Origin: JAVBWI01 sp036677445
Lineage (GTDB): Bacteria; Bacillota; Clostridia; Christensenellales; CAG-138
Reading direction: 5' to 3'
Length of the DNA: 64,000 nt
NCBI GenBank assembly: GCA_036677445.1
Contig: JAVBWI010000023.1
Location: 124,001-188,000 of the forward strand
Shown: piece after piece, positions 24,155 through 34,027 of the stretch
Layout: every line of letters starts with the position of its first letter
How positions within the stretch are numbered: the first letter of the stretch is position 1
Notes under the pieces: model-generated
What the model was told of the DNA's origin: nothing
The model's database searches: none
Seen by the model: only the letters and a program-made list of their open reading frames with translations
Translations under genes and position numbers: made by a program

Positions 24155-25888
24155 CTACGCCGGATCCATAGGTTTGACGATCATATTCTCTAAAAATTCA
24201 TCCGCCTGCAGCGGCGGCTCCTGCTCCTCCACAGGACGGTTGACCGAAAGCTTGGGAAATACATAGGTATGCTGCGGCAGCATGACCTCAATCACGGCAG
24301 GCCGGGGCGTCTGCAGCATTGTTCGCACCGCCTCCATATCTTCCATCCCCTGCACCCGCAAGCTGTCTATGCCGTAAGCCGCGGCTATGGCGCAAAAATC
24401 CGGCGCGGCGTAATCCTCCAGCGTCGCACAGAAGCGCGAGTCAAAGTACATTTCCTGAAAATGCCGTATCATGCCAAGGCTGCGGTTATTAAGCACGATC
24501 ACCTTCACGGGGATGCCGTTTCGTTTGAGCAGTGCCAATTCCTGTATGTTCATCTGCATGCCGCCGTCCCCCGCAAACGCGATCACCCGGTTTTGCTCTG
24601 CGCCATAATACGCGCCGATCGCGCAGGGCAGCGAAAAGCCCATCGCACCCATACCGCCGGAGGCAAGGAGCCTCTGGCCGCCGCTTATACACAGCGACTG
24701 CGCGCCCCACATCTGGTTTTGGCCTACGTCCAGGCAAAGAATGTCATCTTTGCCCGTAAGATCGCCGAGCGCGTGAACTGCAAAGTTCGGATCCGAAAAG
24801 TCGTTCTTTGCAGCGGAAGGATAACGGGTCTTATACCCTTCGATGATCTCTGTCCATTCGCTCCAATCGGTATGTATTGTATCCGCAGCGGCGGACAGCT
24901 GCCGTAAAAATGTCCCGGCGTCCGCCAGCATGGCAATTTCATCCGAATGAATCTTTCGCTCCAACTCGTTTGGATCGATATCCACCCGTATGAGCTTCGC
25001 CTCCCGGGCAAAGCTATGCGGAAGAGTCCCTGTCTGCCGCGTATCCAGCCTCGTACCGATGGCGAGCACCAGGTCGCTGTTGGCAACCGCCAGGTTGGCG
25101 TAGCGGTTGCCGTAAGCGCCTATCATGCCGCAATAGGTTTCGTGCGCGTTATCCACCGCGTCGCGCCCCATCAGGGAGCAGACCACCGGAATGCGCAGCC
25201 GTTTGACGATGTCGCCCAGCAATTGCGCCCCGCCTGAAAGCCGTACGCCGCCGCCGGCGAGCACCACCGGGCGCCGGCTTTGGTTAAGCTGCCGTACCAC
25301 GCGGGCGATATCGACGGGTTCATCCGCGCGAAGCTCCGGTTCAAAGCCTTCCAACAGGTTTTCGTCCACCTCGGCATGCTGAATATCCATCGGAATATCC
25401 AGCAGCACCGGGCCTTTCCTTCCCGACTGGGCCGTAAAAAGCGCCTTTTCAAGCTCATAGCGTATGCGCGCAGGGTCCGTAAGCCGGACGGCATACTTGA
25501 CGATGGGCGTTACGATGCTGACAATGTCGGTTTCCTGAAACCCCAGCTGCCGTACGGACAGATCGCCTTTGTATTCATAGGTATTCACCTGCCCCGTCAG
25601 GTAGAGACAGGGAATGGAATCGAAATAAGCGCTGCCGATGCCCGTTATGAGATTGGCTGCCCCCGGCCCGCTGGTAGCGACCGCCACCCCGCAGCCGCCC
25701 GAAACGCGCGCGTACCCTTCGGCGGCAAACGCCGCAGCCTGCTCGTGATAGCAGCCTATAAAGCGGATGCGGCTTTTGTATTTGTACAGCGAGTCGATCA
25801 GATGTGTCACGGCGCCCCCTTGGTAGCCGAACACATGGGTGCACCCGCTGCTCATCAAAAATTGTGCAATATAGTCGGACAGCTTCAT
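24155..25888 (-). CDS. Thiamine pyrophosphate enzyme, YerE-like (acetolactate synthase family)
   Basis: A 577-residue three-domain TPP enzyme. The catalytic Glu is Glu50 (counting from one residue earlier) in CYHEQAAAFAAEGYAR; the central FAD/nucleotide-type domain contains VVLAGGGVRLSGG; the TPP/Mg motif runs from AGDGGMQMNIQEL to VLNNRSLGM. By sequence alone it could be an acetolactate synthase large subunit. It lies, however, between CDP-glucose 4,6-dehydratase (TGATG overlap) and a 3-dehydrase gene, the setting of YerE, which adds an acetyl unit from pyruvate to C4 of CDP-3,6-dideoxy-4-ketoglucose in yersiniose synthesis. No ilvN-type regulatory subunit or other branched-chain gene is present. 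Confidence 0.82.
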   Translation of the reverse strand: MKLSDYIAQFLMSSGCTHVFGYQGGAVTHLIDSLYKYKSRIRFIGCYHEQAAAFAAEGYARVSGGCGVAVATSGPGAANLITGIGSAYFDSIPCLYLTGQVNTYEYKGDLSVRQLGFQETDIVSIVTPIVKYAVRLTDPARIRYELEKALFTAQSGRKGPVLLDIPMDIQHAEVDENLLEGFEPELRADEPVDIARVVRQLNQSRRPVVLAGGGVRLSGGAQLLGDIVKRLRIPVVCSLMGRDAVDNAHETYCGMIGAYGNRYANLAVANSDLVLAIGTRLDTRQTGTLPHSFAREAKLIRVDIDPNELERKIHSDEIAMLADAGTFLRQLSAAADTIHTDWSEWTEIIEGYKTRYPSAAKNDFSDPNFAVHALGDLTGKDDILCLDVGQNQMWGAQSLCISGGQRLLASGGMGAMGFSLPCAIGAYYGAEQNRVIAFAGDGGMQMNIQELALLKRNGIPVKVIVLNNRSLGMIRHFQEMYFDSRFCATLEDYAAPDFCAIAAAYGIDSLRVQGMEDMEAVRTMLQTPRPAVIEVMLPQHTYVFPKLSVNRPVEEQEPPLQADEFLENMIVKPMDPA

Positions 25889-27006
25889 CAATTTCCCTCT
25901 CCCCCGCCGTATCCCGGCCGCTCATCGCGGCAGCACCGGGCGCTGTATTCTTCAATCTGGCGCGCGCAGAGCGCGCGCATATCCGAAGCGGCACAGGCTT
26001 TATACCATGCCGCCGTTTCCGACAACGCTTGATAAAGCGTCAGCCTCGGTCTCCACCCCAGCTGCGTTTTCGCCTTGGTGCAGTCGAGGTTCAATTGCGC
26101 CGCTTCGTGGACGGCCTGCCGGCTTGAAATATCCTCCCATACCCCGCCGCCCCAAATATCCGTAAGCAAGGCTACCAGTTCCCCCACCGGCGCCGCCGAA
26201 TCCGGTCCGAAGTTCCACGCGCCGGAATATTTCTCCGGCTCGTTCAACAGCTTCACCCCCAGCAGCAGGTACCCGTACAGCGGCTCCAACACGAACTGCC
26301 AGGGACGAACCGCGCCCGGGTTGCGCACGCCAATGGCGCGTCCGTAGAGCAGAGCGCGCATGCAATCCGGTACGATGCGATCCTCCGCCCAGTCCCCCCC
26401 ACCGATCACATTCCCTGCGCGCGCAGTGGCCACGCCTTTATGCCCGGATGCAAAGAAGGAACGCGTATAAGCGGCGGCAACCAGCTCCGCACACCCCTTG
26501 GAAGCGCTGTACGGATCAAAGCCGCCCATGGCGTCGCGTTCCCGGTAACCCCAAATTTGTTCTTTGTTTTCATAGCATTTATCGGAAGTGACGATCACCG
26601 CAGACCGCACGCTCTCACACAGCCGGATGTTTTCGAGCACGTTTACGGTACCCATGATATTGGTTTCCAGCGTATCCGCGGGGATGGCGTAAGAAAGCCT
26701 GACGATGGGCTGCGCGGCAAGATGGAACACCATATGGGGTTCAAAGCGGGCGAACGCCGCCTGCAGCGCCGCTTTGTCGCGGATATCGCCGCGCAGGTCC
26801 GTCATATCGTCCTGCAGGCCGCAAAGCACAAAATTATCCCGTTCGTGTACCGGGTCAAGCGCGTAGCCCATCACGTCCGCGCCCATCAATTTCAGCCACA
26901 GGGCAAGCCACGAACCCTTAAAACCCGTGTGGCCCGTGACCAATACCCGTTTGCCGCAATAAGCGCCGCCAAAAAGCGTTTTCAGATCTACTCCCACAGT
27001 TTCCAC
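25888..27006 (-). CDS. rfbG: CDP-glucose 4,6-dehydratase
   Basis: A short-chain dehydrogenase-fold enzyme of about 372 residues converting CDP-D-glucose to CDP-6-deoxy-D-xylo-4-hexulose with bound NAD+. Motifs: GHTGFKGSWL near residue 25 (NAD binding), the catalytic pair in DPYSASKGCAE (YxxxK), the SDR Ser/Thr region VIVTSDKCYEN, and AGNVIGGGDWAEDRIVPD, typical of RfbG. The best start is the GTG at 27006 after GGGGGAA, overlapping the rfbF end by 19 bases; the frame continues to a TTG at 27027. It gives the ketone used by the dehydrase and TPP enzyme. Confidence 0.93.
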   Translation of the reverse strand: METVGVDLKTLFGGAYCGKRVLVTGHTGFKGSWLALWLKLMGADVMGYALDPVHERDNFVLCGLQDDMTDLRGDIRDKAALQAAFARFEPHMVFHLAAQPIVRLSYAIPADTLETNIMGTVNVLENIRLCESVRSAVIVTSDKCYENKEQIWGYRERDAMGGFDPYSASKGCAELVAAAYTRSFFASGHKGVATARAGNVIGGGDWAEDRIVPDCMRALLYGRAIGVRNPGAVRPWQFVLEPLYGYLLLGVKLLNEPEKYSGAWNFGPDSAAPVGELVALLTDIWGGGVWEDISSRQAVHEAAQLNLDCTKAKTQLGWRPRLTLYQALSETAAWYKACAASDMRALCARQIEEYSARCCRDERPGYGGGEGN

Positions 27007-27758
27007 GGCGCTTCCCCCGTATCCCAAAGCGCATTCATCCTTTCAATATCCTTGCTGGTATCGATGGCCGCCCAAAATCCGTCGTGCTTGTAAACGCTGA
27101 TTTCGCCGTCAAGCGCAAGGCGATGCAGCGGCTCCTGTTCAAAGGGGCAGTTATCCTCTGGAATATATTCGAACGCGCGTTTATCAAGCACCATGAAGCC
27201 GCCGTTTATAATATCTTCCAGCAGGGGTTTTTCTTTAAATCTTGTTGCCTTGCCGTTTTGCGTCTGTATCACGCCAAAAGGCGAGGTGGGGTTTACGCCT
27301 GTGATGGTCGCTATGCACTGCGCAGCTTTATGGCTTTCCACCAGCGCCGGTATATTCACGTCGCTCAGCCCGTCGCCGTAGGTAAGCATGAAGGTATCGC
27401 CGCTGATATACCGCTCGATTTGCTTGATTCGTTTGCCCGTCTGCGACTCAAGGCCGGTATCAGCGACAGTCACGCTCCAGTTCTCATTATTGCGGGTGTG
27501 ATATTCTACATGGGAATCCCTACCTGTAAAGGTTGTAAAATCGTTATTCTGCCAGCACATTTCCATGAAATAGCGTTTGATCATATCTCCCTTATAGCCC
27601 ACGCAGAGTATAAAATCCTTGTAGCCATAATGGGAATAAATTTTCATAATATGCCAGAGTATAGGTCTTCCGCCGATGAGCACCAGCGGCTTGGGACGGT
27701 ATTCCGTTTCTTCGCGCATTCGCGTACCCTTGCCGCCGCAAAGAATTACCGTTTGCAT
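26988..27758 (-). CDS. rfbF: Glucose-1-phosphate cytidylyltransferase
   Basis: A 256-residue nucleotidyltransferase making CDP-D-glucose from CTP and glucose-1-phosphate, the first committed step of CDP-dideoxyhexose synthesis. The N-terminal VILCGGKGTRMREETEYRPKP loop binds the nucleotide; WHIMKIYSHYGYKDFILCVG and YGDGLSDVNI are characteristic of RfbF. The ATG at 27758 has AGGTG ahead; the upstream GTG at 27767 is less well placed. It is the first gene of the sugar operon. Confidence 0.94.
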   Translation of the reverse strand: MQTVILCGGKGTRMREETEYRPKPLVLIGGRPILWHIMKIYSHYGYKDFILCVGYKGDMIKRYFMEMCWQNNDFTTFTGRDSHVEYHTRNNENWSVTVADTGLESQTGKRIKQIERYISGDTFMLTYGDGLSDVNIPALVESHKAAQCIATITGVNPTSPFGVIQTQNGKATRFKEKPLLEDIINGGFMVLDKRAFEYIPEDNCPFEQEPLHRLALDGEISVYKHDGFWAAIDTSKDIERMNALWDTGEAPWKLWE

Positions 27759-27824
27759 TTTAAGCACCTGCTTTCCGTCTATAACGCCGCGGCGCCGCGG
27801 TAAGCCGCAGCGCGTCTCTGATTT

Positions 27825-27854
27825 ACTATATGCAATAACGCATGCGCCTGTTAA
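27825..27854 (-). promoter_or_regulatory. Promoter of the CDP-sugar operon
   Basis: On the minus strand TTAACA (27854-27849), an 18-bp spacer and TATAGT (27830-27825). The leader that follows holds the perfect palindrome CCGCGGCGCCGCGG at 27788-27801. Confidence 0.6.
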
Positions 27855-27977
27855 ACATATGGGCTTTTATATAGTTTCCAACATGTGCATGATACCGTAA
27901 AATGCAATGGCCGGCAGAATAAGAAAAGATATAAGCTATGCTTTTAGTATCATATCCTACCCTTTGCATATTTTGCA

Positions 27978-28023
27978 TTGACTGTATATACGAACCCTGT
28001 TACAATTCAACCAACCGTTTGGT
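27978..28023 (+). promoter_or_regulatory. tetR-type promoter with overlapping operator
   Basis: TTGACT (27978-27983), a 17-bp spacer and TACAAT (28001-28006). An imperfect palindrome ACCAACCGTTTGGT at 28010-28023 covers the likely transcription start, which suits autorepression by the TetR protein. Confidence 0.7.
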
Positions 28024-28040
28024 AAAAAGAGGTCATGCTG

Positions 28041-28771
28041 ATGGCGAAAGACAAAACGCGGAATCAAAGCCGGGCGCAAATACTGGGCGCGGCACAACGC
28101 CTGTTTGCGGCCAACGGTTTTGCCGGTACGGGCGTGGATGCAATTGCCCGTGCGGCAGGTATAAACAAAGCTACGATTTATTATTATTTCTCAAGCAAGC
28201 AAGCCATACTGGATTGCCTGATCGAGGAATTTCTTCAATTCTTCATGGAAACAGCCCTGTCCATATTGGAAAACCAGGATACGGCAGCGCTATTCACACA
28301 ATCCATTTCTATATCCGCGGATACCATTGTCATCAACGACGCTCAAAGTATGCAGGGCATGCTTGGCTTTTTAGATGGCTGGCTGGATAGCTTTTTAACC
28401 GTATTTACCGAAAAGCGTGATTTATTGCGCATCATGTTTGCCGAATCGGTTAAGGATGGTGTAAACCAGCACTTGCTTTTCCGGCTGTCGGATATACTTG
28501 CATCGGGCGCGAACGAATATCAGCAGCGGTTGAGCGGCCTGGGATTCCCGCAGTTAAACCTTGAGACGGTCGTAATGAAATTCTTTGGCGGTATTTTGCC
28601 CATTGCCTATTACGCGATCTGTTCGGACGCATGGGCCGCGCATTACGGCATGACAGCGCAGGCGCTCAGGCAAGGCCTGTATTCGCTTTTCCATGTTGAA
28701 ATACTCGGCTATTATGAACTGACAACCATTCAGGGCAGCGCGTTCGGCGCGCAGCACGGGAAGGATTCGTT

Positions 28772-28784
<13 letters not shown>
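28041..28784 (+). CDS. TetR/AcrR family transcriptional regulator
   Basis: A 247-residue repressor. The N-terminal TetR helix-turn-helix is clear: ILGAAQRLFAANGFAGTGVD, then IARAAGINKATIYYYFSSKQAIL. The helical C-terminal ligand domain is not classifiable. AAAGAGG is eight bases ahead of the ATG at 28041, better than the ATG at 28035. Its end overlaps the ABC ATPase start by 13 bases, so the efflux genes are translated with it. It is expected to repress its own operon through the palindrome at 28010-28023 and to respond to a transported compound. Confidence 0.9.
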
Positions 28785-29476
<692 letters not shown>

Positions 29477-31849
29477 ATGACAACCACGCTGCTGCGAAAA
29501 GCGCTGCGCGATTTGCGCGGCCATATCGGGGCGTATCTTGCCTGCGCAATGGTGATGGCCATCGGCGTGGTCTTTTATTCCTCCATGTCGCAGGTGATCA
29601 GCAACATACCGCTGGTGCAGCAGGAGTTTTACCGGCAGTATCGTTTTGCGGACGCGTTTGCACAGGTCAATTCCATACCGGTTTCCCGGCTTTCCCGGCT
29701 CACGGCCATCGAAGGCATAGAAAAGGTGTCGGGCCGCCTGAGTGTAACCTCCCGCCTTGTTACGGACAGTGAGGACAAGAATGTAACGCTCAAGCTGATA
29801 TCGTACGATCCGGCGGAGACAGACCGTCTCAATGACATCCTCGTTACCCAAGGGGCTGCGCCCGCCGCCGGCAGCTACGATATATGCCTGAACGAAGCGT
29901 TTTACAAAGCCAACCAGCTCAAAGAGGGCGATACGATAGAGCTCGCCCTGCGCGGCCGGCGGGTGAGCTTTTCGGTGTGCGGCAGCGTACAAACCCCCGA
30001 GTATATTTACATTATGCCGGAAGGCAGCCTGATGCCGGACGACAAGAGCTTCGGCATCGCGTATGTGCCGCTGGATGTTTTGGATACCCTGCTGGACCGT
30101 CAGAGCGAAGTTAGCGACATTGCGTTTGCCTTTGCGCGCGGTGTTGTGTATGAAGATGTGAAGAAGCCGCTGGAGACGGCGCTCGCTTCAAGCGGGCTGA
30201 TACAGCTCATTCCACGGGCCGACCAGCTCAGCCACAGCATGCTGGACCTGGAGATCGAAAGCATGCGCAGCATGGTCGGCGTTGTGCCATTCATATTCCT
30301 GATGGTGGGCGCGCTGATTATGAGCGTGGTCATAAAAAGGCTGGTGGAACAGCAGCACGCGCAGATCGGCCTGATGAAGGCCTACGGGTATTCCAGCCGC
30401 GAGGTACTGGGGCATTATGCTATTTACGGCGTGGTGATCGGGCTCCTGGCGTCCTTTATCGGCGGCGGGCTGGGCGCGCTGGTGGCGGGTTATATGGCGG
30501 AGCTGTATTCCACTTACTTTCACATGCCGGGCATATCGGGCTCGTTTTCCATCATAAATGTCCTGTCACTTTCGGGGCTGGCGCTGGTGTTCGGGGCGGG
30601 CGCAAGCGTTTATGGCGCGCGCGGCGTGCTCAAGCTCAAGGCGGCCGAATCCATGCATCCGCCTGCGCCGCCAAGCGGCAAGCCTATTTTATTGGAGCGG
30701 TTAAGCGGGCTTTGGAATGTGCTGCATACCACGACCCAGATGTCTTTTAGAAACCTCTTTCGTTCACGTCTGCGTTCGGTGCTGACCTGGATCGGGCTTA
30801 CCGTATGTTACGCGCTTATCGCCGCGGTATTCGCCTTCAGCCCTATGGTGGATGTCATGATGACGGAAAACTTTACGGCGGTGCAGCGATATGACCTGAA
30901 AGCAGGGTTAACGCAAATGACGGACGCCCGTTCGCTCGAATCCGCGCTTTCACATATGCAGGGCGTCGCAAACGTGGAAGCCGTGCTCGAGGCGCCGCTT
31001 ACCCTGCGGGCCGGCGCCCTCACCAAGGATGCGACGCTGCTTTCCCTCCCGCGCGGGGGTACGCTCTACCGCCTGTTTGACGACAAAAATGTCCCCGTTG
31101 CTGTACCCGAAGAAGGCGTAGCAATTACCTACCGGATGGCGAAAGCATTGGGCGTGGAGATAGGGGATCGTATTCTTTTGGATATTCCCTATCCGGACAA
31201 AGAGGTATACGCCACCGTTGCCGCGCTGTGCGAGCAGTATACCAGCAATTATGTGGTGATCGACCGCGCGTATCTGGCGTCCCTGCTTCACATGCCGCAG
31301 TTCGCGACCAGCGCAATGATCGCTATGGCGCCGGGCGACCCGACGGCTGCCGATACGCTGATGGAACGTCTTAATGAAGCAAGCAATATTACCTCGGTCA
31401 TGAGTACCGCACAGGTGCAGCAAAACATGAACGAACTGATGCAAACCTCCATGAGCTCGCTGTATGCAATGGCGATAATGGCGGTATTCGCAGGCTTTGC
31501 CATCGTATACAACGCAAGTGTGGTGATACTCTCCGAACGCATACGCGAGCTGGCCTCCATGCGGGTACTGGGGTTCTCGCTGGGTGAGACGGTGCGCGTG
31601 GTGGCGCTGGAGCAATTGCTGCTGTGCATGGGCGGAATTTTGGCGGGCCTGCCGCTCGCGGGGGCCACCATGCAGGCGCTTTCGGATGCCGTTGCGTCGG
31701 ATTTATACGCGATCCCCACGGCTGTGCCATTGAGCTCCCATCTGACCTGTATCGTTTGCCTGCTGTGCGCGTGGCTCTGTGCGGTACTGATAACGGCGCG
31801 CAAGGTGCGCCGCACATCCATGGCGGATGTGCTAAAAGGCAGAGACTGA
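29477..31849 (+). CDS. FtsX-like ABC transporter permease
   Basis: A 790-residue membrane protein. One N-terminal transmembrane helix (about 17-37) precedes a large extracytoplasmic domain. A first FtsX core lies at about 265-390 (VPFIFLMVGALIMSVVIKRL, EQQHAQIGLMKAYGYSSREV). A second transmembrane segment near 440 precedes another external domain, and the second FtsX core is at 665-785 (ELASMRVLGFSLGETVRVVALEQ). This duplicated layout matches large MacB-like permeases of Gram-positives. GGAGG lies in the preceding ATPase tail. Cargo unknown. Confidence 0.9.
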   Translation: MTTTLLRKALRDLRGHIGAYLACAMVMAIGVVFYSSMSQVISNIPLVQQEFYRQYRFADAFAQVNSIPVSRLSRLTAIEGIEKVSGRLSVTSRLVTDSEDKNVTLKLISYDPAETDRLNDILVTQGAAPAAGSYDICLNEAFYKANQLKEGDTIELALRGRRVSFSVCGSVQTPEYIYIMPEGSLMPDDKSFGIAYVPLDVLDTLLDRQSEVSDIAFAFARGVVYEDVKKPLETALASSGLIQLIPRADQLSHSMLDLEIESMRSMVGVVPFIFLMVGALIMSVVIKRLVEQQHAQIGLMKAYGYSSREVLGHYAIYGVVIGLLASFIGGGLGALVAGYMAELYSTYFHMPGISGSFSIINVLSLSGLALVFGAGASVYGARGVLKLKAAESMHPPAPPSGKPILLERLSGLWNVLHTTTQMSFRNLFRSRLRSVLTWIGLTVCYALIAAVFAFSPMVDVMMTENFTAVQRYDLKAGLTQMTDARSLESALSHMQGVANVEAVLEAPLTLRAGALTKDATLLSLPRGGTLYRLFDDKNVPVAVPEEGVAITYRMAKALGVEIGDRILLDIPYPDKEVYATVAALCEQYTSNYVVIDRAYLASLLHMPQFATSAMIAMAPGDPTAADTLMERLNEASNITSVMSTAQVQQNMNELMQTSMSSLYAMAIMAVFAGFAIVYNASVVILSERIRELASMRVLGFSLGETVRVVALEQLLLCMGGILAGLPLAGATMQALSDAVASDLYAIPTAVPLSSHLTCIVCLLCAWLCAVLITARKVRRTSMADVLKGRD

Positions 31850-32097
31850 TTAGACTAAACCCTATCCTTGGGGCATGGGTAGTGTAATTCCCCACTTTCT
31901 ATCCGATTTGACAGCGCAGCGTCTTTGTGCGTCAAATCGGTGGAGAAACGCCGCAATGAGCGGTATTTCAACCCACAGAAAACCCGCGGATGAAGTCCGT
32001 AGGACTTTATCCGCGGCCAGAGACTGACCAATAGTTAACCGGAGAAACAGTAATCAACGAACCTTCAACAACGGTGTATGGCAATGGAGGAATGGAA
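31850..32097. repeat. Intergenic stretch with two strong stem-loops inside the efflux operon
   Basis: CCGATTTGAC (31903-31912) pairs with GTCAAATCGG (31931-31940). CCGCGGATGAAGTCC (31984-31998) pairs with GGACTTTATCCGCGG (32002-32016) over 15 bp with one G-U, around a 3-base loop. Neither is followed by a T-run. The tight loops and long stems resemble the 19.5-kb element, though the sequences differ. Confidence 0.6.
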
Positions 32098-33891
32098 ATG
32101 AAAAAGCTTTCAGTTCGGGGAATGCTAAATACGCTGCGGAGCAACAAGAAGCTTCGGTATGCAAGCCTTGCCGTCGCGGTGCTGGCGGTTGCGGGGACGG
32201 CAATGGCGTTTTCCTCCGGCAAAGACGTTGCCGTTATAGCGGTAACGCCGCAACTGCTGGAGGACAGCTTTTGGGAGGACGGCGTTGTGCGCGCACAGAC
32301 CCGCAACGTAGTCAGCGCGGATCTGCCGGGCAAGGTCGTTGCCGTGCATGTGCGGGAGGGGCAGACGGTAGAAAAAGGGGACGTCCTGCTTGAACTGGAC
32401 ACCGGCGATTTGCAGGCGGAACGCAAGCGCCTTGCAGCCGACCGGGCCGGCGTACTGGCCGTTTGGGATCAAACGCGCGATCAGGTAAAGCAGCAGATCG
32501 CGGGGATAGAAGCGCAGCGCGCCGGTTATGGTGCAGCGGATGTAAGCAGCGCGCTAAATGAACAGATTTCGCTGCTGGAATGGTCCATGGACCCCCTCGC
32601 CAAGAACAGCATTGCCTGGCTCTTTGAGGATATGCTGGACGCAACCCATGCGCGGTACAGCTATGTGACCAGACAGCTGAAAGGAACTTCCAAAATTACG
32701 CCCGCAGAGGTGCAGGCGCTCGAAGCGCAGCTGGAGGCCGCACAAATACAAGCCGAATCCATCGCGCTGCAGCAAGCGCAGGCGGAGGCGCAGCGAGAGG
32801 CGCAAATAAGCGAACTGGAAGATAAAAAGGCGGCGGCCGCGGGCGATGCGGATGAGGTCACCCGGCTCCAGGCGCTCATTGACAGCCTGGATGCAACGAA
32901 CGGCTCCTATGCCGAAATGCTGCGGATCGCGCAGGCCCAGGTGGCGCGTTTGCAGGAGGATTTGACCGATGCGCAATCCGCAACACCCCAGGCGGAGGCA
33001 ACGCTCAAGATGCAGCAGCTTGCTCTAGAGAACGAGCATAGTTCCTTAAAGGAGCAATATAATCTGTATCTTCTGAATACGCAGGCGCAGGTGCTCGCCC
33101 TCATGGCGCAGCAGGAGCAGGCTGCGGCGGCGCGCTCAAGCGAACAAAAGGTAAAGCACGCGCTGGGCGAGCAAATTGATCTGTTGGAGCAATCCATGCA
33201 GGATGACTCCAGCACGGCAAGCTATTACGCCGCCCAGGTAGAGAAAATCGACGCGAGCATTGCGGATCTCGACCGGAAAATCGCGCTTGCGACCGTAAAA
33301 GCACCCAACGACGGTATCGTTGGCGCGCTGGATGTCACGGCGGGGCAGTATCTTCAGGCCGGTATGTCGATTACGGAAGTGGTGGACCCCTCCTCTTTGC
33401 GGGTGGAGTGCATGCTGCTTACCGATGACGCCAACAGCGTCTCCCAGGAAACGCCTGCGCGCATTGTTTGGGAGCGGCGCGACGGCGATGTTGCGTATAC
33501 CGGCGGCGTCCAGGATATTTCCGCGCTTGCCGTCAATTCCCTTTCCGCCGTCGGCCTCAACGAGCAGCGGGTGAAAGTCGTTCTTACGCCCGCGTTTGAG
33601 GGCGTAAGCCACCCGGGCCACGGATACCAGGTGCGCGTACAGTTTACCACCGCAAGCCAAACCGTGCTCGCCGTGCCGCAAAGCGCCGTAGTCCGCACCG
33701 ACAGAGGGGACGCCGTGTACGTGGTAAAGGATAAGCGGGCGGTGCTCACAGAGGTCACGCTGGGCATGGAAAGCCAAGATATGGTGGCCGTTCTGGGTGG
33801 CCTGACGCAGGACGATACCGTGGTGCGCAATCCGGAGGCCGACAGCGTGGCGGCCGATCAAACGGTGGCCATAAAAGGCGCCGATATGTAA
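32098..33891 (+). CDS. HlyD/RND-type membrane fusion (adaptor) protein
   Basis: A 597-residue single-span membrane protein with one helix near residues 20-40. A first biotinyl-lipoyl half (VSADLPGKVVAVHVREGQTV), a very long coiled coil rich in Gln, Glu, Ala and Leu (about 105-395), the second lipoyl half (ATVKAPNDGIVGALDVTAGQYL) and a beta-barrel/membrane-proximal domain follow. GGAGG seven bases ahead supports the ATG at 32098 over the ATG at 32092. It should link the ATPase-permease pair to the cell wall or surface; such adaptors occur with MacB-like exporters in Firmicutes. Confidence 0.9.
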   Translation: MKKLSVRGMLNTLRSNKKLRYASLAVAVLAVAGTAMAFSSGKDVAVIAVTPQLLEDSFWEDGVVRAQTRNVVSADLPGKVVAVHVREGQTVEKGDVLLELDTGDLQAERKRLAADRAGVLAVWDQTRDQVKQQIAGIEAQRAGYGAADVSSALNEQISLLEWSMDPLAKNSIAWLFEDMLDATHARYSYVTRQLKGTSKITPAEVQALEAQLEAAQIQAESIALQQAQAEAQREAQISELEDKKAAAAGDADEVTRLQALIDSLDATNGSYAEMLRIAQAQVARLQEDLTDAQSATPQAEATLKMQQLALENEHSSLKEQYNLYLLNTQAQVLALMAQQEQAAAARSSEQKVKHALGEQIDLLEQSMQDDSSTASYYAAQVEKIDASIADLDRKIALATVKAPNDGIVGALDVTAGQYLQAGMSITEVVDPSSLRVECMLLTDDANSVSQETPARIVWERRDGDVAYTGGVQDISALAVNSLSAVGLNEQRVKVVLTPAFEGVSHPGHGYQVRVQFTTASQTVLAVPQSAVVRTDRGDAVYVVKDKRAVLTEVTLGMESQDMVAVLGGLTQDDTVVRNPEADSVAADQTVAIKGADM

Positions 33892-33967
33892 GCCCGCCAA
33901 CAAAACTTTGACATGCTTTGATACGCCTTCCTTCGGCGGACAAAGAGCGTGCGAACTGGCTGAACTC

Positions 33968-33976
33968 TGTTATAAT
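33968..33976 (+). promoter_or_regulatory. Extended -10 promoter for the phosphofructokinase
   Basis: TGTTATAAT matches the extended -10 form TGnTATAAT, about 50 bases before the ATG; no good -35 hexamer is seen. Confidence 0.55.
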
Positions 33977-34027
33977 GATGTTACGGGCGCAGTTTCGCGC
34001 TTACACTAACGACTGTTTGGAGGATTT

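Noticed and set aside
24155..25888. Acetolactate synthase for branched-chain amino acids
   Set aside because: The family fits, but no regulatory subunit or ilv gene is near, and it overlaps rfbG inside a CDP-dideoxysugar operon; a YerE-like role is more likely, though not proven.
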